Positions 22,173 to 34,804 of a stretch of 64,000 nt of DNA are shown here, piece by piece. The stretch comes from Gentiana macrophylla (lineage: Eukaryota > Streptophyta > Magnoliopsida > Gentianales > Gentianaceae): positions 79,903,599 through 79,967,598 of the forward strand of contig CM047806.1 of NCBI GenBank assembly GCA_026214975.1, read 5' to 3'. The notes below the pieces were generated by a model, which was given only the letters and a program-made list of their open reading frames with translations, was not told the DNA's origin and searched no databases. Position numbers and translations under genes: made by a program. Numbering within the stretch: position 1 is the stretch's first letter; each line of letters opens with the position of its first letter.

Positions 22173-23981
22173 AATTACTTAGCTATGCGTTGAAAGTTAA
22201 ACTTTCCTATTCATTCAACACTTTTCCGTGTAGTTCAAATTACTCCCACTGGGCCTGAGATACTCAGGTGGTTCTACAAGAGGTTCAACAGAACTGGAGT
22301 ATCAAACTCCATTCACAGGGTTATGGCTTTTAAACCAACCTCTATGATCAGGATCCTACACAGCCCACAAAGGACTATAGGTCATCAATCTACCCTATAG
22401 ACCGTAAGGTCCTGTAATCGTTAATGGACAAACCATACTCCCACTACGTTTGGGATGGATCGATATACTGATCTAGTTTAGTAGTTTTTAGTAGTATTAT
22501 CACCAACTGCCGGTGTTGGATGTGGACTGAAAAAATTAGTTAGTAACATCTTGAGTACAAATACTTCAAGATCTAAGGTTGTTATTTATAGATTCTATCA
22601 GACCCATTTTGACAGTATAACCGTCATTCTTTGATTTTATGAGTTTTATAACCAACCTTTACTCAATGCATTAAGATATTTCACGACCTGAACGTGTACG
22701 CAAAATTTCCAGTCCTACCTTCAAGCACTAAATGCAAAATGTCTATATTTACAGAAGTGGGGTGAACCGAATTCACTCCTTATCCACAAATGCGTAGGCA
22801 TATTTTAGGTAGACTTCTCGGTTTTTCATTACAACGTAAACCGTTATTTTGCAACCAATATCTTAAATGAGTTCAGCAGCGTATCGTAGCACATCAATAA
22901 CTATATAAGGAAAATTTATGGTGTATCCCTTAGTGAAAACATTTCACTGGGAGGCAGGCCGAGCATCAGTCCCGAAGACAACGCAATAACCTATTTCTGA
23001 GTATGGAATACTCTGTCTCTAGTGAAATCATAGATTTCCTCCAAATATTTTGGATAAACTTACCGGAGTCTCGAATAGTTTTCAGACAAGATGTCACTAC
23101 TTCAGAAGCTCCCACTAGCTTGTACCTTTCATATGACCCCGAAGGTTGTTATGAACTAGCTATGTTACTTCTTTAAATCTATTACCCTTTCCTGATTGAA
23201 AGGAAACTTAGTCATTGTTCCTTTGAGACAGAGTTCCTTTGACTGGGAGATAGGAATCACCCTATGCCAGTTATCAGATCTTGTCTTTAAGAAATGTGCA
23301 CTAATTAATAGAATAAAAAGAAGCGTTTATCAAAATACGGAAACCATTTCCGTTTATAGAAATATGGAAACCATTTGCGTTTATATATTTTAAGATGTGT
23401 TACTAATACCTTTTCAGCAATGCTTAGTGGTTCTGAATTTATCAAACAAAAGTCCGAGTCTTGGATTCGTGCTACGAATGTTATATTCATCGTCAAAAAG
23501 ACTAACAAATTATCCTATTGAAAATGAATACGTTCGTTCCAACGAATCCAAAAATAGAAAATGAATTTTCTATGATACTCAAGAATTGAATTGTAGATTC
23601 ATTTCCTTATACCACTCCCACTAGTCTTTCTGAAATAACTGCCCGTTGTCTATTTTATTTATAGGTTAATGCAAAGCTACCTAGTTCTTCCAAAGAACTT
23701 TAGCTTTCAAGAAAATTGCTAAGGTTGCATAGGTCAGTGATCCGAAATCACTTTCCTTATCCTCTAATTTCCTATTTTTTAATATTCCGGTTTAGCCTTA
23801 AAACTACTTAGTTTAGATGACTAACACGTATAAACATTCTTTCCCATTCTCGAATTTCCTTAGATGGAAACAGTCTTGAACTAGCAGTTCGTTTGAGTAG
23901 ACACTACTCTTGAACTGTGGGATGTTCAGTGTTACTTGCTTGGACTATCGGTTTTTCTATTCGTCAAATCATAAGACAAAA

Positions 23982-24343
23982 GCTCCCACTAGTTTATCGG
24001 TTCCAAATACCGTCTAACTAGTAACACTTTGTATTTATGATTTTTCAAAGATTAGAAAATCCCCCAGAACTAAGCTCCCACTAGTTTATCAGTTTCAAAT
24101 ACTGTCTAACTAGCATTGCTTTGTTCATGATGTTTCAAAAGGTTGGAAAAACTCCAGAGCTAAGCTCCCACTAGTTTATCATTTCCAAATACAGTCTAAC
24201 TTGCAACGCTTTATTCTTGTTTTTTCAATGAAAAGAGAAACTCATGTGCATTATATTACACATTTCTAATGATTCAGAAAAACAACAAATCCTAAGACTA
24301 AGGCTCCCACTAGTTTATCGCTTCCAAATACCGTCTATCTAGC
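23982..24343 (-). repeat. Hairpin repeat family 1 in LARD-minus, four units
   Basis: Units at 23982-24022, 24074-24114, 24164-24204 and 24303-24343. On the sense strand each reads CTAGTT-AGA-CGGT-loop-ACCG-ATA-AACTAG or a variant, followed by TGGGAGC. Two units keep a perfect inner stem (GGT/ACC and AGT/ACT); two are imperfect. The spacing (92, 90, 139) matches the array in LARD-plus. Confidence 0.8.
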
Positions 24344-24980
24344 AACGCCTTATGTATGATTTTCCGATTTTTCAGTTAGAAATTTGATTTGTAATTACAC
24401 TTTTAAAATTCACTAATTGAATTTTATATATAGTCCTAAATCATCTTTTGTAAACTAAGTATGGTCGTTTCTCGTTTTACATGAGCGACATCCGTGACAT
24501 ACCTATACTATATCATTAAGTTTTTAAAGGCTCAAGAGAAAATCTTTTCCGAAAATTAACCTCATTTATTGATAATTACAGCGTACTTGTTACTTTCCAC
24601 ATTTTTAATGAAGTCCTATTACTAACAGTTTAGTAGCCTAGAGATTTAGTTGTAAAAAATATGACAGAAAGTTAAATTCAAAAAATAAATTTTCACTACT
24701 AGATTTTTATTTTAGGAATTATAAACTATAAAAAGTTTATCCTACCATTCCAAGGATTTAACCTCGCATAGAACTGTCCGAGAGGGTCGATATCAGCACT
24801 ATGACGGTTAAACTGAGACAATCTCTCTCAATGATTAAGCTTCGAGAATCGAACATCTCACGGGAATCAGACATCCCGGACCTTAATCATTGATTTCCTT
24901 CCTTTTTGTAGCCAAGATATTTCGAAAATATCCATATAGAGTGTGGCCTACTATATCAGATCTCGAGTACGCATACGAGT

Positions 24981-25469
24981 ATGCCTACGAGGCGGTCGAT
25001 GTTTGGTGAGTGCCCGATATCCTATCCTTTCGGAGACCAAGCCTTGAATTTTGATAGCTCTGAACACCATCCGAAGGGGCCGAAATCAATGCGGCACGAG
25101 TTGTCACAATTCTCTCATGTGCTTGCATCTATAGTAGAGGTCGTGGGGTTGGCTGTCGCCTTCCCCGCTCCCACTCAATAATTTAAGAAGGTGGTGGGTT
25201 TACTAATTACGGTTTCGGTCTTGCCAATAAGAAAAAATAAATCAAAGTACTCCGAACAGGTTCGGTTAAGTAGGAAAGTCTACGCCGTCTTATTCGTTGG
25301 AACATATGTGACTGTCGGTCGGATCCGACAAGAAAATCCATGTTTAGCCGGAAGGCTTATTGGATATGCTATGTCTTGCCGAACCCCCGTGCAAACGTCA
25401 CACGTGGAGGGGTGTCAATCGAGCCGTAGCTCAGTCGAACTCGCCCAACCATGGTTAGACCATTTCTGA
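24981..25469 (+). other. Antisense open stretch in LARD-minus
   Basis: One frame of 163 codons, antisense to the element, broken only by TAA at 25179-25181. The part from about 25083 to 25315 (RHELSQFSHVLASIVEVVGL, KVVGLLITVSVLPI, NKSKYSEQ, YAVLFVGTYVTV) is also open in LARD-plus (31954-31631), where the stop is a Tyr codon. I recognise no domain, and the moderately hydrophobic middle proves nothing. It may be a chance ORF in sequence that is only ~10 percent diverged. Confidence 0.3.
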
Positions 25470-26694
25470 ACCCATGTACTAAGATTTTCCGATTTCTATG
25501 TTGTCAACCAAATCGTAATCTCATTTCTGTTTAAGGTAGGTTCACCGAAAATTCAACGATTTATATAAGTGGGATTCACCGAGAATCCATCACTAAAATC
25601 GTAACGATTGACAAAACCCGGTTCCTCAGTTTTAATAATTAGTTACTTAATTAATTAACCACCACATATTAATTAAAAAAAGCATTTTAACTAATTATAC
25701 GAGTTATACATGCCTAATTTATTCGAAATAAACTAGCTACATGTATGCCTTAGAGTGGAATCATTATAAGATGCATGTCATGGCAATTTTCCGGTTTCTA
25801 TCACATAATTTCGATCATACATGAAAAAAAGATACGGAAAAATAAACACCGAGATGGACCGTTGGTACCCCCGACTAACCTATTTTCTAAGGAAAAGTAA
25901 AACTAATGTAATCTTCGAGTCTTCAACTTCGAATCTTGAACTCGAACCGCCGGATCATGAATCACGAACACCCGAGAGGAGAAAAGGCCTTTTAATAAAA
26001 TAAATCCCATTTATTCTAATTAAAACCCCGTAAATTTTTAATTTTTTTTCTTTTCTTTCAGCTGTTAATTAATATTTTCAGAATTTTGTTTTTATTTTTA
26101 TTTTTTATTATTAATAATAAACTGCCAAAGTCGGCAGAATTATTATCAAAACAAACAGTTTATAAAAAGGAAATAAACAGATTATCAAAACCCTAGCGCA
26201 TGCTAGGTTTAAAGAAAGCAGTTATAAGCGTGGCATAAGCGCCTTCAGTCTTCTTGCCGCCCTTTTGAAAAAAAGCAGAGGTTGTTGCAACGTTTTTAGC
26301 CCGCTAAAGGTCTTTGGATGAGCTTAAAATTAGGGTTCTTGGCCGTTTCTCCTCATTCATACCTTGGGTTTCGGCTTGATCTTCATCTTTTTTTCAACAT
26401 CTTCATATTTCGAGCCTGGAACAACATAAAAAAAACTACCTTTTTACAAAAATTCGAGTGCATAAATTAAATTACATGTCCTATGCTCAATTGATAATAA
26501 CCAAAAGAGCTACAAAATAGATCTACGGGTAATCAGTACCAACCGCAATCCATCTCTTCAACCACAACAATCACAAAGGCAACAACATGATTTTTTCAAA
26601 TCAATAAAAAAAATTAAAACGAAAACAAGTAATCTACACATGCTATTCCACTCCTTAGATCTAAAATTCACCTACTTTGATTGATAGATCAAAG

Positions 26695-26706
26695 GCTCTG
26701 ATACCA
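26695..26706 (-). promoter_or_regulatory. LARD-minus primer binding site
   Basis: TGGTATCAGAGC on the minus strand, a full match to the initiator tRNA-Met 3' end, two bases inside the 5' LTR. Confidence 0.88.
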
Positions 26707-26708
26707 CT

Positions 26709-28478
26709 TATAGGATGTAATATCGCCGGATGGATCAAAGATCCACCCGATTACGCAGCAGAAAGTATAACATCTAGATCTAGTCAACCAAAATACATAA
26801 AATAATATATCTAAACCTACGAGGGGGTTTAGATTACCAACCTTTTATGGTGCAATTACTCCAAGAACGAAGTTCAATCCAAGATCCAAGCTAGATGAGA
26901 AGCCACAGTCTTCCAACGTGTGTCTCTAAGCACCACCAGGGGGATGGTGTTTCAAGCCGCAGGACCTCCTCGATATGCTACCTTAGAAAACCTGAAGTTT
27001 TCTAAAACTTTAACCCTTAGTAAAATAGCCGAAAATTCTAAGTTATTTTACTCCCAAATTCGTGTGATGACTTGTGATTTTTGGCTTGGGAGAACTCTCT
27101 TTATATAAGAGAGTAAACCTTGACCTCCAAAGATTAAATAATTAATACAAAATTAATCAAAATAATAATTTTCCTTAAAAAGATAAATCTAGAATATTCC
27201 CAAATTAATAAGGATATATAAGAGATTTTATTTTCCTTAAATTATTTAACAAATAAATAATTTAATCACATGTCTTATTATTTATCAAGAAAACTAATTT
27301 CCCAACAAATAATATTTAATAAAATATGCGGCCACACCAAAATAAATTAGGTCACACGCATTTTATATTAAATTGGGCCGAGTCCACGAAAAATTTCTTT
27401 TTCATGTATTTAATTATCTAGTTCAACTAAACAATTAAATCACATATCAATTAAATAGTCAATCAACTATTTAATTATAATTGAGATTGAAGCGACGAGA
27501 AAGCGTATATGCTATGTTAGGAGCCACGTCGGGGACCATGGACCCATATTCGATAGCTACAATAAATTAAATAAAATTATTAAATCGGATCGAACAATTA
27601 TATTCAATCTATTAATTCGGGATTACACCACCACAAACCCAAATCGAATCTCTGTGAATATAGATATAAACTTACACTCAACTTTGAGTCGATAAGCGTC
27701 CATCGATATAATCACTACATACGGATAAATCCTCCATGGATCGTTCGTTACGATTTGGGATATTTCGTAAACCCTTCTTGAAACCTCTTATTCTTATTTA
27801 CCATTAACCCCTTTAGTGACCAAATAGTTCATAACTAATATAATATGAAGCTGGCGCATCGTCAGTTTCTAGGATTAACAAATAAGGGAACTATCTGTCT
27901 ACTTCCCGAGGGAATGAATGGATTCCATTTCTGTGATAGCACAGACTACTCACTCATTCCAGAATAGAACCAATGAGAAGTGTCGGACCACATACTACGA
28001 AGTGATCCTTACTAACACATCAAACACTACCCTAGTCTAAACAGTTGTATGTGATCACGTCATGATTGAGATTAATCCATATATGATCATCTTATGATTC
28101 GATAAGACTTCTCGATCACGGAATTATATCGAGAACTCAAATCAAATCGGTCCAGCCCTATATGATTATCATCATATATAAATTTTCACTAGGTACCCTA
28201 GCATCGACAGTCGAGATAAGATTGTCACACCAAAGTGTGTTCAGGTGCATTATTAGCAAATTAATCTTGAGACCGTGCATCAGTTAATAACGCTACGACT
28301 AAGTTAATTTTAAGTACATCTCACTAACTCAATCCTCTTGTGTATAGCCATACATCGAGTTATGTGATTACATAAACGAGGTACTTAGGGTTTTGATGTA
28401 GTGTCTTAATTATAAGCATACATGCATATAATAAGATGAATTATTAATTCTGTCATAAAAACAATTAGATAATTGTCT
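26709..28478 (-). repeat. LARD-minus 5' LTR
   Basis: 1770 bases. It lacks the outermost ~19 bases seen at 20920-20938. The TATA box is at about 27100-27107 (minus strand) within the CTCT/AGAG inverted repeat. It contains no gene. The right end meets the first base of the LARD-plus LTR at 28479. Confidence 0.9.
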
Positions 28479-30268
28479 TGTTAGGTGTAGTGCCCGAAAG
28501 ACAATTATGTAATTGTTTTAGGACAGAATTAAAAATTCATCTTATTATATGCATGTATGCTAATAATTAAGACTCTACTGAAAACCCTAAGTACCTCGTT
28601 TATGTAATCACATAACTCAGTGTATGGCTATACACAAGAGGATTGAGTTAGTGAGATGTACTTAAAATTAACTTAGTCCATAGCGTTGATTAATCGAGTA
28701 CGGGTCTCATGATTAATATGCTAATAATGCGCTGCCTAACACTTCACGGTGTGACGGTCTTATCCGACTGTATCGGTAATAAGGTACCTAGTGGGGCATT
28801 TATATATGATGATAATCATATAGAAGCTGGACCGATTTGATTTGAGTTCTCGATATAATTCGTGATCGAGAAGTCTTATCGAATCACAAGATGATCATAG
28901 ATGGATTAATCTCAATCTCGAGGTGATCGCGGCATAACCGCTTAGACTAGGGTAGAGTTTGATGTGTTAGAAGGATCACTCGAAGTATGAGGTCCAACAC
29001 TTCTCGTTGGCTCTATTATGGAATAAGTGAGTAGTGCGTGCTATCACGATATGGAATCCATTCCTTCCTCGGGAAGAGACGACGATGCCCCTTATTTGTT
29101 AATCCTAGAAAACTGATCGATCCGTGGAGTTCATGTTAGACTAATTAGCTACTTGTCGGTGGTATGTGAACTAATTGATCACTAGGGGTTAATGGTAAAT
29201 AAGGATAATATGTTTCGAGAAGGGTTTACGGAAATATCCCGACTCGAAATGAACAATCTATGGAGGATTTATCCATATGTAATGATTATATCAGTGGACA
29301 CCTTATCAACTCATGGTTGAGTGTAAGTTATCTATATTCGGCAGAGTTCAGTTTCGGGTTTATGGTGGTGTAATCCCGGAATTAATAGATTGAATATTAT
29401 TGTTCGGTCTGACGGATAATATTATTCAATTTATTGTAACTATTGAATGTGGGTCCATGGTCCCCGACGTGGCTCCTAATATAGCATATAGGTTTCTCGT
29501 CGTTGCATCTCAATTATAATTAAATAGTGGATTGGGCTATTTAATTGATATGTGGATTAATTGTTTAGTTGGACTAGATGATTAAATAAATGGAAAAGAT
29601 ATTTTTCATGGACTCGGCCCAATGTGTCAAAAATGCGTGTGGACCTTTATTTAATTAAAGGGGCGCATTTTATGATTATTTAATTAGAGAGAAATTATTT
29701 TTTTTGGATAATTATTTAATGAATGATTTAATCATTTATTTGTTAAGTGATAAATCATTGAATATTAGATAATATATTTATTTATCCTAATTTGTTTGGG
29801 ATATGTATTATATTTATCTTTTATTTAAAATAAGGATTAACATAATAATTATCTCTTAATTATTAAATCCTTGGAGGACAAGGATTACTCTCCTATACAA
29901 AGAGAGTTCTCCCAAGCCTTATTGACACACATAAATTTTGAGTTATTGGTAGTATAGTGGCTTGGAGATTTCGGCCATTATACTAGGGTTTCGAGTTGGA
30001 ATAATCTTCGGGATTATTCCGGTAGCATATCGAGAAGGTCCGGCGGCCACCTGGTGGTGCTTGGAGACACACGTTGGAAGACTTTGGCTTCTCAACTAGG
30101 CTCTCAACTTGTTCTTGACGTTTTTCATCATAAAAAGGTTGGTGATCTAACCCCCTCGTAGGTTAGATCTATTTATTTATGTATTTTGGTTGACTAGATC
30201 TAGATCTTGTAGTTTCCGCTGCGTAATCGGGTGGATCTTTGATCCATCCGGAGATATTACATCCTATA
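28479..30268 (+). repeat. LARD-plus 5' LTR
   Basis: About 1790 bases, from TGTTAGGTG to CCTATA; the 3' boundary is inferred from where LARD copies stop matching. The promoter region near 29890-29905 has CTATACAAAG in place of the TATATAAAG seen in the other LTRs. Open frames such as 30190-30405 span the LTR end and leader and are not supported as genes. Confidence 0.88.
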
Positions 30269-30271
30269 AAG

Positions 30272-30283
30272 TGGTATCAGAGC
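30272..30283 (+). promoter_or_regulatory. LARD-plus primer binding site
   Basis: TGGTATCAGAGC, a full initiator tRNA-Met match, a few bases after the LTR. Confidence 0.9.
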
Positions 30284-30559
30284 CTTTGATCTATCAATCA
30301 AAGTATGTGAATTTTAGATCTAGGAGTGGAAATTGCATGTTTAGTTTGCATTGTTTTTTTTTTTCGAAAATCATGATGATGAATGCTTTGATATGTTGTG
30401 GTTGAATAGATGGATTGGGGTTGGTATTGTTTACTCGTTAGATCTATTGTAAACTCATATAAATTCGTTTATATGAGTATAGGAAATTTTGTAATTTTAA
30501 TTTCCTAGAAGTAGATCTGTTTTGTTGCTGTTCCGTTTTTATTTTATTCTCGGAGATTG

Positions 30560-31035
30560 AGCCGTTGAAACGACAATCCCTCAGGTCAGAATGAAGAATG
30601 AAAGTTGAAGAACATGTCCTCAAAATTTCGTGACGATCGGAGTCGATCTCGATGTCCGATTGCTGCTATAAAGTTGCTGCTGTAACGGAAAAGCACAGCA
30701 GGCATTAAAACCCTATCTGTGAGTTCGTCGAATTTCTGGAAAGGATTTGACCGTTGAAACGAAGATCCGACCGTTCAGATCGACTACCATAGAGTTATGA
30801 ACAAGCCCTAAAAATTTCAAGTCGATCGGGATTTGTCTCAATGCCCGATCGTCCCCGGGAAAACACAGTTGAGCCGCAGTTATAAACCGATGCAGCAGTA
30901 AGATCGGCGGATTTCTGGAGAAAATTGGACCGTTGAAACGAAGATCCAACCGTTCAGATTGAAGTAGGAGGAGTGAAGAACAGGTCATAAAGTTTCATGA
31001 CGATAAAGGTTCGTTTGGAAGTCCGATCATCGATA
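30560..31035 (+). repeat. Threefold repeat in LARD-plus leader
   Basis: Three diverged units of about 180 bases, each with CCGTTGAAACGA (30565, 30751, 30931), then wording like GATCCGACCGTTCAGAT, then GAACA...AAAATTTC and a CGATCGG segment. LARD-minus does not show an obvious equivalent at 26040-26690, so the leader differs between the two copies. Confidence 0.6.
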
Positions 31036-31630
31036 AACCGCAGCAGCAACAGATCAGAAAATTGTAAACCCTAGTTAGGGTTTGTTTATTTGTTTATTTT
31101 TTTAATAGGTTAAATACGGGGGTACCAACGATCCATCTCGGTGTTTATTTTTCCATTTATTTTTCGTGTATGATCGAAATTGTGTGATATAACCGGAAAA
31201 TTTCCATGACATGCATCATATCATTATTCCACTCCAATGCATACATGTAGCTAGTTTATTTCGAATAAATTAGGCATGTATAACTCGTATAATTAGTTAA
31301 AAAGCTTCTTTAATTAATATGTGGTAGTTAATTAATTAAGTAACTAATTATTAAAACCGAGGAACCGGGTTTTAGTCAATCGTTACGATTTTAGTGATGG
31401 ATTCTCGGTGAATCCCACTTGGATAAATCGTTGAGCTTTTCGGTGATGGCTTCTCAGTGAACCCACCTTAAGCAGAAACGAGTTTACGCTTTCGGTGACA
31501 ATTTAGAAATCGGAGAATCTTAGTACATGGGTTCGGAAATGGTCTAACCATGGTTGGGCGAGTTCAACCGAGCTTCGGCTCAATCGACTCCCCTCCACGT
31601 GTGATGTACGTTACAGCAGTTCGACAGGAC

Positions 31631-31954
31631 TTAGCATAGCCGATAAGCCTTCGGGCTAAACGGGGCTTCTCTTGCCGGATTGGCATGAACTGTCACATAT
31701 GTTCCAACGAATAAGACGGCGTAGGCTTGCCTACATAACCGACCCTGTTCGGAGTACTTTGATTTATTGTTTCCTATTGTCAAGGCCGAAACCGTAATTA
31801 GTAAACCCACCACTTTTTCAAAATATTGAGTGGGAGCGAGGAAGGCGACAGCCAACCCCACGGCCTCTACTATAGGTGCAAGCACGTGAGAGAAGGGTGA
31901 CGCCTCGTGCCGCTTTGATTCCAGCCCTCTAAGGATGGTGTTAACCCCTATCAA
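31631..31954 (-). other. Antisense open stretch in LARD-plus
   Basis: 108 codons, antisense to the element, equivalent to 25083-25400 of LARD-minus. The shared part is about 85 residues, including FSHVLA, VGLAVAF, KVVGLLITVSAL, NKSKYSEQ and YAVLFVGTYVTV. Flanking residues differ because of frame changes. There is no recognised domain; it may be chance. Confidence 0.3.
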
Positions 31955-32670
31955 AATTCAAGGCTTGGTCTCCGAAATGATAGGATTTTGGGTACTCGTC
32001 GGGTCACTGACCGACCCTAAAGGCGGCATACTAGGGGCGTACTTTGAGGTCTGATATAGTAGGTCACACTCATTATGGATATTTTCGAAATATCTAGGCT
32101 AGAAAAGGAAGGTAATCAATGATTAAGGTCTGGGATGTCTGATTCCCGTGAGATGTTCGATTCTCGAAGCATAATTGTTGAGAGAGATTGTCTCAGTTTA
32201 ACCATCATTGTGCTGATACCGACCCTAAAGGCGGCGGTACGATGCGAGGTTAAATCCTTGGAATGGTAGGATAGACTTCTTATAGTTTATTATTCCTAAA
32301 ATAAATCTAGTAGTGAAAATTTTATTTTTGAATTTAACTTTCTGTCATTTTATTTACAACTAAATATCTAGGTTACTAAACTGTTAGTAATAGGACATCA
32401 ATAAAAATGTGGAAAGTAACAAGTACGTTGTAATTATCAATAAATGCAGTTAACTTTTCGGAAGAGTTTTTTCTCTTGAGCCTTCAGAAACTTAAGTGAC
32501 ATAGTATAGGTATGTCACGGGTGTCACTCGTGTTGAACGAGAGACGACCATACTTAGTTTATAAAAGATGACATAGGACTATCAGATAAAATTCATTTAG
32601 TGAATTTTAAAAGTGTAATTACACATCAAATTTCTAATTGAAAAATTGGAAAATCATATACGTAAGGCGT

Positions 32671-33032
32671 TGCTAGTTAGACGGTATTTGGAACCGATAA
32701 ACTAGTGGGAGCCTTAAGCTTATGATTTGTTGTTTTTTCTGAATAATTAGAAATGTGTAATGGAATGCACAAGAGTTTCTCCATTCATTGGAAAAACAAG
32801 AATAAGCGTTACTAGTTAGACAGTATTTGGAACTGATAAACTAGTGGGAGCTTAGTTCTGGAGATTTTATAATCTTTGAAACATCATGAACACAGCTTTG
32901 CTAGTTAGAAAGTATTTGGAAACTGATAAACTAGTGGGAGCTTAGTTCTAGGTGATGTTCTAATCTTTGAAATATCATAGAAACAAAGTATTGCTAGTTA
33001 GACGGTATTTGGAACCGATAAACTAGTGGGAG
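32671..33032 (+). repeat. Hairpin repeat family 1 in LARD-plus, four units
   Basis: Units with CTAGTT...AACTAG at 32673-32705, 32812-32843, 32901-32933 and 32994-33026. The outer stem is CTAGTT/AACTAG; the inner stem is GGT/ACC in units 1 and 4 and AGT/ACT in units 2 and 3, around the loop ATTTGGA. Each is followed by TGGGAGC. The paired change G-C to A-T keeps the stem. Confidence 0.85.
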
Positions 33033-34804
33033 CTTTGGTCTTATGATTTGACGATTAGAAAAAACGATAGTCCAAGTAAGTAACACTGAACATCCCACAG
33101 TTCAAGAGTAGTGTCTACTCAGACGAACTGCTAGTTCAAGACTGTTTCCATCTAAGGAAAGTCGAGAATGGGAAAGAACGTTTATATGTGTTAGTCGTCT
33201 AAACTAAGTAGTTGTAAGGCTAAAACGGAAAATTAATAAATTGGAAATCAGAGGATATGGAAAGTGATTTCGGATCACTGAACATGCATCCTTAGCAATT
33301 TTCTCGAAAGCTAAAGTTCTTTGGAAGAACTAGGTAGCTTTGCATTAAACGATAAATAAAATAGACAACGGGCAGTTATTTCAGATAGACTAGTGGCAAG
33401 TGTATAAAGGAAATGAATCCCGGATTCACTTCTTAGTATCACAGAAAAATCATTTTCTGGTTTCGGATTCGTTGGAACGAACGTATTCATTTTCAATAGG
33501 ATAATTTGTTTGTCTTATTGACGATAAATATAACATTCGTAGAGTACGAACCCAAGACTCGGACTTTTGTTTGATAAAGTCGTAACCACTAAGAAATCTT
33601 TGAATAGGTATATGTAACACAATATAAACGCAAATGGTTTCCGTATTTAGATAAACGCTTCTTTCTATTCTATTAATTAGTGCATATTCCCTAACGACAA
33701 GATCTGAAGACTGGCTTAGGGTGATTCCTATCTCCCAGTCAAAGGAACCCTGTCTCAAAGGAACAATGCCTAAATCTCATTTCAATCGGGAAAGGGTAAT
33801 AGATTTAAAGAAGTCACATAGCTTGTTCATATCGACCTTCGGGGTCATATGAAAGATACAAGCTATTGGGAGCTTCTGAGTGGTGACATTTTGTCTAATA
33901 ACTACTCAAAACTCCGGTAAGTTTATCCAAAATATTTGGAGGAAATCTCTGATTTTACCAGAGATAGAGTATTCCATACTCAGAAATAGGTTCTTGCGTA
34001 GTCTTCGGGACTGATGCTCGGCATGCCTCCCAGTGAAATGTTTTCACTAAAGGATACTCCATAAACTTGCCTTATATAGTCATTGGTGTGCTACGATACG
34101 CTGTTGAACTCATTTAAGATATTAGTTGCAAAATAACGGTTTACGTTGTGATGAAAAACCGAGAAGCCTACCTAAAAGATGTCTACGCATTTATGGATAA
34201 GGAGAGAATTTGGTTCACCCCACTTCCGTAAATATAGACATTTAGCATTTAGTGCTTGAAGGTAGGACTGGAAATTTTGCATACACGTTCAGGTTGTGAA
34301 ATATCTTAATGCATTGAGTAAAGGTTGGTTATAAAACTCGTAAAACCAGAGAATGACGGTTATACTGTCAAACTCGGTCTGATAGAGTCTATAAATAACA
34401 ACCTTAGATCTTGAAGTATTTGTACTCAATATGTTACTAACTGATTTGTTCACCCACATCCAACACCGGCGATTAGTGATAACACTAATAAGAACTACTA
34501 AACTGATCAAGATATCAATCCACCCCAAAGCGGTGGGAGTATGGTTTGTCCATTACACATTGCAGGACCTTACAGTCTATAGGGTAGATTGATGACCTAT
34601 AGTCCTTCATGGACTGTATAGGATCCTGATCATAGAGGTTTGTTTAAAAGCCATAACCCTGTGAATGGAGTTTGATACTCCAGTTCTGTTGAAACTCTTG
34701 TAGAACCACCTGAGTATCTCAGGCCCAGTGGGAGTAATTGGAACTACACGGAGAAGAGTCGAATGAATCGGAAAGTTTAACTTTCAACGCAAAGCTGAGT
34801 TATT

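Larger units (their letters stand above)
20958..26694 (-). other. LARD-minus internal region, non-coding
   Basis: About 5.7 kb with no gag, protease, RT or integrase similarity on either strand. It aligns, inverted, with 30284-35940 of LARD-plus at roughly 90 percent by eye in sampled stretches. Contents: hairpin repeats at 21959-22172 and 23251 (TAGGGGTGATTCCCTA family) and at 23982-24343 (four larger hairpins); an antisense open stretch at 24981-25469; AT-rich sequence near 26000-26150. The transcript would be a non-coding RNA packaged by another element (inference). Confidence 0.75.
5447..28478 (-). mobile_element. LARD-minus: non-coding LTR element, interrupted by copia A
   Basis: Large LTR element on the minus strand. 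The 5' LTR is 28478-26709, the PBS 26706-26695, the internal region 26708-20939, and the 3' LTR 20938-5447, split by copia A (7066-20764). Without the insertion it is about 9.3 kb. The internal ~5.8 kb carries no gag or pol similarity I can find and no long ORF, which fits a LARD (non-autonomous element copied by another element's proteins). Its outermost ~19 LTR bases at 28478 are missing where it meets LARD-plus. Confidence 0.85.

Noticed and set aside
23960..24360. CRISPR-like array (four similar units with unique spacers)
   Set aside because: The units differ from one another, lie in a plant LTR element, occur in both element copies in the same order and have no cas genes.
28400..28560. 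Inverted repeat as an assembly palindrome artefact
   Set aside because: The two arms differ at many positions, and only one contains copia A and has an intact LTR tip, so they are separate copies, although the join itself should still be checked.
31560..31680. tRNA-like or snoRNA-like folding in CG-rich LARD sequence
   Set aside because: No cloverleaf, A/B box pair or C/D boxes could be identified on either strand.
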